From positions 1 through 9,371 of the forward strand of contig JAUPWK010000042.1 in assembly GCA_030916555.1 (NCBI GenBank): a stretch of DNA of 9,371 bases. The letters run 5' to 3'. The DNA comes from Patescibacteria group bacterium (GTDB taxonomy: Bacteria; Patescibacteriota; Patescibacteriia; UBA9934). Of the stretch, positions 1-4,960 are shown piece after piece. The translations under genes were made by a program, and so were the position numbers. The notes beneath the pieces were generated by a model, which was not told the origin of the DNA, did no database searches, and saw nothing but the letters and a program-made list of their open reading frames with translations. Within the stretch, counting starts at the first letter, position 1, and each line of letters begins with the position of its first letter.

Positions 1-199
1 CGCATATTTTTACACTACATGGAGTGCTTATGGCGCTTGCTAATCTTAACGGCATCCTACACCTCCAACTGTATAACATATTTCAGCGATATAAAGAGGT
101 TTTGCGACGAAATCGTTAAGAAGAGCATGAGGCTGATGAGAATTCGCATCATCATGAGGGATCTTGACCATTATCCAACTTTCCGCTAACCAAGGAATA
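1..199. other. Unassigned region upstream of the rplJ leader
   Basis: I find no gene here that I can support. Plus frame 1 is open from the left edge to a TAA at 187-189 (62 codons), so the 3' end of a truncated upstream gene is possible, but the translation resembles no family I know. A minus-strand reading from a TTG at 261 down to 46 (71 codons) would begin inside the rplJ leader and also has no recognisable family. An imperfect inverted repeat lies at 126-156: outer arms CATGA/TCATG, inner arms TGATG/CATCA, and a GAATTC-type centre. TTGACC at 164-169 could be a -35 element, but no good -10 follows at the right distance. The region may hold the promoter of the rplJL operon. Confidence 0.3.
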
Positions 200-290
200 C
201 CATCGAAATCCGCAGACAGCAGGTAACAGTAAGTCCTGCCGAGGAAATCGAATAAACTCAAGGTTTTCTTGGTTTATTCATCCTAATGCG
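200..290 (+). ncRNA. L10-leader-like 5' UTR of rplJL
   Basis: The stretch 211-223 (CGCAGACAGCAGG) and 235-244 (CCTGCCGAGG) carries the signature of the ribosomal L10 leader: a GCAGG/CCTGC stem flanked by the purine-rich AGACA and CGAGG strands, which form the kink-turn-like site bound by L10 or the L10-L12 complex. A second hairpin follows at 251-278, with arms AATAAAC and GTTTATT extended by AAG/CTT across one bulged base. Position directly upstream of rplJ is as expected. In other bacteria such leaders let excess L10-L12 repress its own mRNA. The limits given are approximate; the 5' end is not visible. Recognition is by motif and context, not by a covariance-model search. Confidence 0.65.
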
Positions 291-315
291 GCCCCAGATG
301 GGGCTCATTTTTATT
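291..315 (+). terminator. Terminator-like hairpin (putative attenuator) before rplJ
   Basis: GCCCC (291-295) pairs with GGGGC (300-304) around an AGAT loop and is followed by TCATTTTTATT, giving the form of a short intrinsic terminator. It ends 12 bases before the rplJ start and lies downstream of the L10-leader-like motif. This fits transcription attenuation within the leader. It could instead terminate an upstream transcript, or simply be a structured 5' UTR. Confidence 0.55.
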
Positions 316-326
316 CACAAGCGATT

Positions 327-875
327 ATGCCAAAAACACGGGCTCAAAAAGCCGAAATTGTGGCTAAAGTCGCCGATCGTCTGAAACGCATGAAGGCAGC
401 TGCCTTCTCGCAAGTTTCTGGCTATACCATGGCAGACGCGGATAAGCTCCGCGCCAAGGCTGCCGAACAGAACGTTGAGGTGTTTATCACCAAGCGTACA
501 CTGCTCGCGCTCGCCGCTACGGAAGCAGGAATCGAAGGTGTAGACACAAAGGGTATGGATGGTTCCATCCTGACCGCTGTTGGCTACGCTGACGAAGTAT
601 CGGCCGCTAAGCTTCTCAAGGAACTTGCCGTGAGCAAGAAGCTTGAGAACAAGGATAAGCCAGCGACCATGCAATTGGTTGCCGGTATCCTGGAGGGTAA
701 GTTCGTTAACGCGGAAGCTGTGAATCGTTTGGCCGCTTTGCCAACCAAGCAGCAATTGCTCGGACAGTTGGTGGGAACACTCAATGCTCCTGTCTCTGGT
801 TTCGTCAATGTCTTGGCCGGTAATTTGCGCGGTCTTGTAACGGTGCTCGGCGCTATTAAAGAAAAAAAGGTTTAA
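327..875 (+). CDS. rplJ: 50S ribosomal protein L10
   Basis: This is the base of the ribosomal stalk. It binds 23S rRNA beside L11 and anchors L7/L12 dimers that recruit translation factors. The 182-residue product has the L10 N-terminal domain (about 1-130), with a KAEIVAKVADRLK-type first helix and the TKRTLL segment near 55-60. It ends in the long helix that carries L12 dimers: LPTKQQLLGQLVGTLNAP from 138, then GNLRGLVTVLGAIKEKK to 181. Length is slightly above the usual 165-175. The ATG at 327 gives the canonical N-terminus (MPKTRAQKAE), but no Shine-Dalgarno sequence is visible before it. rplL follows after 9 bases, the conserved order. Expression is probably controlled by the leader and hairpin just upstream. 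rplA is not visible upstream in this window. Confidence 0.97.
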   Translation: MPKTRAQKAEIVAKVADRLKRMKAAAFSQVSGYTMADADKLRAKAAEQNVEVFITKRTLLALAATEAGIEGVDTKGMDGSILTAVGYADEVSAAKLLKELAVSKKLENKDKPATMQLVAGILEGKFVNAEAVNRLAALPTKQQLLGQLVGTLNAPVSGFVNVLAGNLRGLVTVLGAIKEKKV

Positions 876-884
876 TACTCTGTT

Positions 885-1286
885 ATGTCTGAAGAAATGA
901 AGAACGTTGAGGTGCCTGAGAAGTTCAAGTCTCTTGTTGAGACTGTTGAGAAGATGTCTGTTCTTGACCTTGCCGAGTTGGTAAAGGTTTTGGAAGACAA
1001 GTTCGGCGTGTCCGCTGCTGCTCCTGCCATGATGATGGCTGCTCCAGCTGCTGGCGCTGCTGCCGCTGAGGAGAAGTCTTCTTTCACGGTTGAGTTGACC
1101 GCCGCTGGCGACAACAAGATCAACGTAATCAAGGCTGTTCGCGAGTTGACCGGTCTTGGTTTGAAGGAAGCTAAGGATATCGTTGATGCCGCTCCTAAGG
1201 CTGTTAAGGAGAACGCAGGTAAGGCTGAGGCTGAGGACATGAAGGCTAAGCTTGAGGCTGCTGGCGCTAAGGTGACCTTGAAGTAA
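885..1286 (+). CDS. rplL: 50S ribosomal protein L7/L12
   Basis: This is the mobile stalk protein that contacts EF-Tu, EF-G and other translational GTPases. The 133-residue product shows all three parts of the family: an N-terminal dimerisation helix pair that docks on L10 (about 11-40, with VEKMSVLDLAELVKVLEDKFG), an Ala/Met/Pro/Gly-rich hinge (about 43-61), and the globular C-terminal domain (about 66-133) with the conserved KINVIKAVRELTGLGLKEAKDIVD stretch from 78, split by the usual LGLKEAK turn. The N-terminus is about ten residues longer than many L12 proteins. Codon use is very repetitive (GCT, GAG, AAG, CTT), as expected for a highly expressed gene. AAAGG ends 14 bases before the ATG, a long spacing. 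The gene is co-transcribed with rplJ and followed by an intrinsic terminator. Confidence 0.98.
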   Translation: MSEEMKNVEVPEKFKSLVETVEKMSVLDLAELVKVLEDKFGVSAAAPAMMMAAPAAGAAAAEEKSSFTVELTAAGDNKINVIKAVRELTGLGLKEAKDIVDAAPKAVKENAGKAEAEDMKAKLEAAGAKVTLK

Positions 1287-1303
1287 CCTTTCGTACTGTT
1301 CAC

Positions 1304-1337
1304 AAAACACCGTCCGCATGGGCGGTGTTTTGTTATA
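1304..1337 (+). terminator. Intrinsic terminator of rplJL
   Basis: AAAACACCGTCC (1304-1315) and GGGCGGTGTTTT (1320-1331) form a 12-bp stem with one T-G wobble and a GCAT loop. The 3' arm runs into a T-rich tract. The hairpin starts 18 bases after the rplL stop. Confidence 0.9.
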
Positions 1338-1339
1338 CT
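1331..1339 (+). promoter_or_regulatory. Extended -10 promoter for the cysteine-rich miniprotein
   Basis: TGTTATACT is a TG-N extended -10 with a five-of-six match to TATAAT. No -35 matches at 16-18 bases upstream, which is normal for extended -10 promoters. The start site would fall near 1346, giving a 5' UTR of about 20 bases before the ATG at 1366. The element overlaps the 3' end of the rplL terminator stem and its T-tract. Confidence 0.5.
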
Positions 1340-1365
1340 GATCATAGATTCTTAATGACTCATTT

Positions 1366-1515
1366 ATGGACCATGCATGTACCCATTGTGGGGAGGGTTG
1401 TCAGGGTTGTCAGAACTGTATGGCTGAACAAAGCTGTATGTGCTGCGGAACAAAGGAGGAGACGGCCTGTCAGACGTGCCATAAGGCCATGTCAGCCTGT
1501 ACCTGTAGCGCTTAG
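1366..1515 (+). CDS. Cysteine-rich metallothionein-like miniprotein
   Basis: A 49-residue protein with 12 cysteines (24%) and 3 histidines. Cysteines are at 5, 8, 12, 15, 18, 24, 26, 27, 35, 38, 45 and 47, giving C-x2-C-x3-C-x2-C-x2-C-x5-C-x-C-C-x7-C-x2-C-x6-C-x-C, with histidines at 3, 7 and 39. It begins MDHACTHCGEGC and ends at TAG. An in-frame TAG at 1345 makes the ATG at 1366 the only upstream-most start. There is no signal peptide or membrane helix. The pattern suggests binding of several Zn, Cu or similar soft metal ions, or an iron-sulfur cluster, but it does not match the cyanobacterial SmtA/BmtA metallothionein layout or the ferredoxin C-x2-C-x2-C-x3-C order. It sits between a promoter (1331-1339) and a terminator (1521-1562), so it appears to be its own transcription unit. 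No Shine-Dalgarno sequence is seen. The family is not one I recognise; metal binding is inference. Confidence 0.75.
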   Translation: MDHACTHCGEGCQGCQNCMAEQSCMCCGTKEETACQTCHKAMSACTCSA

Positions 1516-1520
1516 TCGAA

Positions 1521-1562
1521 CAAATAAAAATAAACCCTCCGTGGGGGGTTTATTTTTATTTG
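1521..1562. terminator. Bidirectional terminator between convergent genes
   Basis: Arms 1521-1540 and 1543-1562 are complementary over 20 positions, with one T-G wobble. The core is CCCTCC/GGGGGG, and the flanks are A/T-rich (AAATAAAAATAAA and TTTATTTTTATTT). On either strand this gives a GC-rich hairpin top followed by a T-rich tail. It begins 5 bases after the stop of the cysteine-rich gene and ends 1 base from the stop of the minus-strand gene, so it serves both. Confidence 0.9.
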
Positions 1563-1563
1563 T

Positions 1564-3747
1564 TTATTTAATGAGATGCTGTGGCGTGAATTCAAGTGCC
1601 TGAGTGGCGGTGATGACCGTGATCTTACTTGTAGCCTCTTCGACGATGAAGCCAATAGCGTTATTAAAGGCGTCGGCGACGTATTGGGCTTGAATCGCAC
1701 CAGTGTCCTTCACGAGAACGAGCACACGCTTTTCTGATGGATCGAGAACGTACAGATACTTTGATTCGGCCGATGTCCAGATATCGGAGGGCTGAGCAAG
1801 CGGAGGATCGATGGTCGCTGTTTGCCAATCCTGCTCTCTGCCGCTAGTGAATTTTACAATATCATTCGCAAGAAGTACGTAGACGTTTGAATCAATTGTA
1901 AGTGCCCGTGCAGAGGTAAGATCAGTATCGTGGGCGGTAATCCAGGCAGTACCACCTTCAAAATTAGGTGCCTGTTGCCGCATCTTTACGATTTGCTGGC
2001 TGGCTCCGGTGAGTGCGTACAGTGTGTCATTATAAATAGTAATATCCTCAACGCTCGCCATTCCGTTGGTGCCACTTGTGATGGTATTGAATGTGAGGTT
2101 TGTTAGATCGGCTTTTGCAAGTTGTTGCGTGGCATCCACGGTGAGCGCGTCGCTTCCAAGTGTGGTTGAGGCTTTTACGCGTGAAATAGGACCGGCGACC
2201 AGCTCTTGTTTGAGCCAGGCATGATTTAGAGCATCAAGTCGGTAGACGTTTAAGTTATCTGCAACTGTGACGATGCCGTTAATAGTGCCCGTGGCGGTAA
2301 GTATGGATCCCGTCGCGTCCACGGTGCGTAGATCTGCGATGACGGTGGGTTCAACCATGGTAATGCCACGGATTTTGGCCTGTAAAACAGCGATTTCTTT
2401 TGCGAGTTGGTCTATTTCGGTGCTGTGATCATTGGTATCTCTTGGAAGCATTTCAAGGGCTGTAGCAGCCTGTTCCATGGATTTTTGCGCCTCAACATTG
2501 TTTCTGTAGATGAGACTAGCATCAGCAGCAAGCATGTCATTTCTGATGGCCTGTACGGAGCTTGCAAAGGCTGTTTCAGCTTTTTCTTTTTCAGATTCGC
2601 CGCCACGAAGGAAGAGTACACCGCCAAACAGAACCATGACGAGCATGAAGCCAAAGAGGGCTAGTTTTTTTGGCGCCGTGAGTTCGGTTAAGAGTGACCT
2701 GGCAGCATTCGTCATGCCCGGTTTTCCGGAGTGGGTGCGGGCCCTTCCTACGCCATGACGCATGGCCTTGGTGGTTCTTCGGTCAGCGAGCCGGTCTTTG
2801 ACGGTTCTGCTCATTTTAACGAAGACCATGGCTAGAAATGATGCAAGCCCTGAAAAAGCTCTAACGGCCAGCCCAAGAGCGCGCTTAAGGGTTGTCTGGA
2901 CGCCGCGCATCCCAGGACTCGCGAGCTGTTTGCTTAATCCTGAAGCTACCTCCTTTACGGTATTAACGAGGTCGGGTTGTTGGTCGCCAAGCACGCCTGC
3001 GGTACGTTCTTTGGTGTTTTCAAGTTCTTGAAGTGAATTAATCGGGTTTGATTTGCGGATGATGCCGGATTTCTCCTCTTCCATGGCATGAAAGGCAATG
3101 CCACCAAAATGATCCGTGGTAGGCAGATATTGTCGAATGCGTTGAAGAGCACCGGCAGGTGGGAGCGTCACCAAAATATCCTGAAGCTCATTCATGCTCA
3201 GGATTTGATGCGAAATTGGGGTAGCGAGATAAAAAATATCACCCGGATGAAGCTCGCCATCGAGTACTGCGACGAGTGGTTTATCCCAAGTATTTTGCTC
3301 TCCATCTTGGAACTGAGCATCAAGCTCATAAATGACATAGCGCCGTTCGGCGGTTTTGTGGAGGAAGATCGCCTTGAGCTTGCCAATTCCAGATAAGAAT
3401 ATTTGCCCCCGTGAAAGTACGCCAATTACTGCATCAAAACGATCGATGTTTAAATTTGAGTCTTTGGCGGCACGTGTCAAGTCTCGGTTTACGCGACTCA
3501 GACCTTGTTCAAAGCGGCGGACAACGTTAGTATCTTCAGCTAAATCCGCAGCAAGATGCTCAAGATGGCTACGCAGAATATGGGCTACGCGTTCGCGTTC
3601 ACTTTCGTCTTTGTGCTCTAAAGTAAATAGACCAAAAACCCAACCCTTACTGTGTGGAAGGGTGTGGAGGACCGTGCGGACATCTCGCTCCCCCCGATTG
3701 GGCGGGATAACGAGATCTGCCGATTTGATAACGAGGTGCTGGCTCAT
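1564..3747 (-). CDS. Degenerate PP2C-like domain, membrane helix and beta-propeller-like protein
   Basis: A 727-residue protein of unknown function. Residues about 1-225 follow the order of strands in PP2C/SpoIIE-type phosphatases, but the metal-binding aspartates are lost: the first-motif region reads KGWVFGLF (34-41), the GDS-type turn reads GIGKL (120-124), the GD...TDG motif reads HPGDIFYLATP (167-177) and the final DN motif reads HFGGIAF (213-219). It is therefore probably a non-catalytic sensor or scaffold. A basic linker (about 310-350) precedes one strong membrane helix (about 361-380). A helical, charged stalk follows (about 384-460), then a beta-rich C-terminus (about 465-725) with repeated strand motifs such as DTLYALTG, SNVYVLLAN and KYLYVLDPSEKRVLVLVK, which suggests a propeller. 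The basic N-side suggests the first domain is cytoplasmic and the propeller outside. Two non-polar runs at 288-311 may also touch the membrane. GGAGG at 3762-3766 lies 14 bases before the ATG. Confidence 0.88.
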   Translation of the reverse strand: MSQHLVIKSADLVIPPNRGERDVRTVLHTLPHSKGWVFGLFTLEHKDESERERVAHILRSHLEHLAADLAEDTNVVRRFEQGLSRVNRDLTRAAKDSNLNIDRFDAVIGVLSRGQIFLSGIGKLKAIFLHKTAERRYVIYELDAQFQDGEQNTWDKPLVAVLDGELHPGDIFYLATPISHQILSMNELQDILVTLPPAGALQRIRQYLPTTDHFGGIAFHAMEEEKSGIIRKSNPINSLQELENTKERTAGVLGDQQPDLVNTVKEVASGLSKQLASPGMRGVQTTLKRALGLAVRAFSGLASFLAMVFVKMSRTVKDRLADRRTTKAMRHGVGRARTHSGKPGMTNAARSLLTELTAPKKLALFGFMLVMVLFGGVLFLRGGESEKEKAETAFASSVQAIRNDMLAADASLIYRNNVEAQKSMEQAATALEMLPRDTNDHSTEIDQLAKEIAVLQAKIRGITMVEPTVIADLRTVDATGSILTATGTINGIVTVADNLNVYRLDALNHAWLKQELVAGPISRVKASTTLGSDALTVDATQQLAKADLTNLTFNTITSGTNGMASVEDITIYNDTLYALTGASQQIVKMRQQAPNFEGGTAWITAHDTDLTSARALTIDSNVYVLLANDIVKFTSGREQDWQTATIDPPLAQPSDIWTSAESKYLYVLDPSEKRVLVLVKDTGAIQAQYVADAFNNAIGFIVEEATSKITVITATQALEFTPQHLIK

Positions 3748-3779
3748 GGCGGTTGCTCTTTCCTCCCGTTTGCTATTAC

Positions 3780-3785
3780 AGTATA
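3780..3785 (-). promoter_or_regulatory. -10 element for the minus-strand membrane protein gene
   Basis: Read on the minus strand the hexamer is TATACT, identical to the -10 of the cysteine-rich gene. Initiation near 3773 would leave a 5' UTR of about 26 bases that contains GGAGG (3762-3766). No convincing -35 is present at 16-18 bases. Confidence 0.4.
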
Positions 3786-3787
3786 CC
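3782..3787 (+). promoter_or_regulatory. Possible -10 element for the rightward operon
   Basis: TATACC on the plus strand overlaps the minus-strand TATACT because GTATAC (3781-3786) is palindromic. It would start the rightward transcript near 3794. The match is weaker than on the minus strand and there is no clear -35. Confidence 0.25.
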
Positions 3788-3835
3788 TAAATGGAGGTAC
3801 ACACAAAAGATGGTTAAGTGTTCCTCGGTACATTT

Positions 3836-4543
3836 ATGGATAATGAGCAAATAGAACAGACAAATAGCCCAGAAATACTGGTAGAACCCGTAGTAGAAGA
3901 GACTCCGGTTGCAGGTGGGGAAGACTCGGTCTTTCGGATTGAGCAGTTATTCGGTTCACGTACGCGAGCACGGCTACTTGGGCTTTTTCTTGAGAATAGC
4001 CAAAGAGCCTTCTTTGTACGAGAGTTGGCACGACGGATTGATGCACAGTTGAATTCGGTTAGAAGAGAGCTGAAGAATTTGGTGGATATTGGAATTGTTC
4101 TTGAAGTGGATGGGGAAGAGGCGCAGATAGATGAGAAAGATGAGGAGGGAGGTAAGGCGGATAATCGTCGTTTCTACCAAGCCAATAAAGACTTTCCGAT
4201 TTTTGAAGATCTTCGTGGGGTGATGAAGAAGGTAGCCGTGCTCATGAACCATACGCTCATCCAGGAATTGGCCAAACATGGAAAATTGGACCTGCTCATT
4301 CTAACGGGAAGCTTTACTGATTCTCCAAACATTCAAACCGATATTTTAGTTGTAGGCACCCTTAAGGAAGAGGGTTTACAAAAATCGATTGCAGAATTTG
4401 AGCGCGAGATCGGCCGCGAGGTAAACTATACCTATATGCCTCGTGAAGAGTTTGAGTATCGTCGGGACGTTGGGGATCGATTTTTGGCCGGAATTCTTCA
4501 GGCGAAGCGAGTTGTGCTTACGGATAATATCGGCAAGGTATGA
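3836..4543 (+). CDS. Winged-helix regulator with nucleotidyltransferase-like C-terminal domain
   Basis: A 235-residue soluble protein. After an acidic, low-complexity N-terminus (1-30), residues about 31-95 form an ArsR/MarR-like winged helix: LFGSRTRARLLGLFLENSQ, then the recognition region FFVRELARRIDAQLNSVRRELKNLVDIGIV. A charged loop (93-112) leads to RRFYQANKDFPIFEDLRGVM. The C-terminal half (about 150-235) resembles the Pol-beta nucleotidyltransferase fold: LDLLILTGSF (151-160) and TDILVVG (168-174). The usual G-S-x-D-x-D acidic pair is reduced to one Asp, so catalysis is doubtful. It may be a DNA-binding regulator with a ligand-sensing pseudo-NTase domain. I chose ATG 3836. An in-frame GTG at 3818 would add six residues; neither start has a well-placed ribosome binding site. 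The stop overlaps the next start (ATGA). As the first gene of the operon it could control it. Confidence 0.85.
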   Translation: MDNEQIEQTNSPEILVEPVVEETPVAGGEDSVFRIEQLFGSRTRARLLGLFLENSQRAFFVRELARRIDAQLNSVRRELKNLVDIGIVLEVDGEEAQIDEKDEEGGKADNRRFYQANKDFPIFEDLRGVMKKVAVLMNHTLIQELAKHGKLDLLILTGSFTDSPNIQTDILVVGTLKEEGLQKSIAEFEREIGREVNYTYMPREEFEYRRDVGDRFLAGILQAKRVVLTDNIGKV

Positions 4544-4959
4544 TGGTATACGTAAATGGTCAGGATATCGCGCGACTTGTTGTTGGCTTGTTGGATGCCA
4601 CAGGTGAGTGGGTGGTGGCGCCGGAAGAAAAGGCGGCACGTCCTGAGGCGTATTTAGCGGTACTTGATGCATTTTTGTTGGAGCATCAGGTAACACGATC
4701 CGAGATTAATGCTTTCGCGTTAGTTAAAGGTCCGGGTTCTGCGACGTCTTTGCGAGCCGCACATGCTTGCGTGAATACTCTGGCATTTGCGCTTGGTGGT
4801 GAGGTTGTGTCATTTGAGAAAGCGGCTGATGAAAGAGACGCTGACATGCGAAGCCGCATTTCTGAACATAAAGGACATACGTTTGCCTTGCCCACCTACG
4901 CACATACTCCGAACATCACACAAACGAATCGCGACGTCTTAAAGCGAAAAATTGTTTAG
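4540..4959 (+). CDS. Short TsaB-like protein
   Basis: A 139-residue protein. TsaB partners TsaD in making the t6A37 modification of ANN-decoding tRNAs; it is normally about 220 residues and has an ASKHA fold. The support here is the segment from 54 to 86, INAFALVKGPGSATSLRAAHACVNTLAFAL in outline, matching TsaB's GPGSFTGLR-type motif (64-72) and following helix. The tail YAHTPNIT (120-127) resembles the P-x-Y-x-R-x-P-x-I-T end seen in many TsaB proteins. The N-terminal DTS-type motif is missing: residues 1-20 read VYVNGQDIARLVVGLLDA. Most of the second half of the fold is absent between about 95 and 115. It overlaps the previous stop by four bases (ATGA); an alternative ATG at 4543 would remove one residue. 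It may be a reduced partner for TsaD or a repurposed scaffold. Function is inferred from one motif. Confidence 0.7.
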   Translation: MMVYVNGQDIARLVVGLLDATGEWVVAPEEKAARPEAYLAVLDAFLLEHQVTRSEINAFALVKGPGSATSLRAAHACVNTLAFALGGEVVSFEKAADERDADMRSRISEHKGHTFALPTYAHTPNITQTNRDVLKRKIV

Positions 4960-4960
4960 C

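Noticed and set aside
46..261. 71-codon reading frame on the minus strand upstream of rplJ
   Set aside because: It would start at a TTG inside the L10-leader-like RNA, has no ribosome binding site and resembles no family I know. Kept only as a note in the unassigned region.
315..1345. Long minus-strand frames antisense to rplJ and rplL (315-1319 and 872-1345)
   Set aside because: They are produced by the biased codon use of the two ribosomal genes and have no family resemblance.
1366..1515. Ferredoxin-type 4Fe-4S protein as the identity of the cysteine-rich gene
   Set aside because: The C-x2-C-x2-C-x3-C-P order is absent; the cysteines run x2, x3, x2, x2 and no proline follows. A cluster cannot be excluded, but the family name is not supported.
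1325..1603. 92-codon plus-strand frame overlapping the cysteine-rich gene
   Set aside because: It begins at a GTG inside the rplL terminator, reads through the long bidirectional terminator into the antisense of the next gene, and gives an Arg/Val-rich product without domain character. It is a shadow of the 1366-1515 gene.
3356..3843. Plus-strand frames opposite the start of the 727-residue gene (3356-3790, 3652-3843)
   Set aside because: They are antisense shadows of a long gene with recognisable domains, with Arg/Ser-rich translations.
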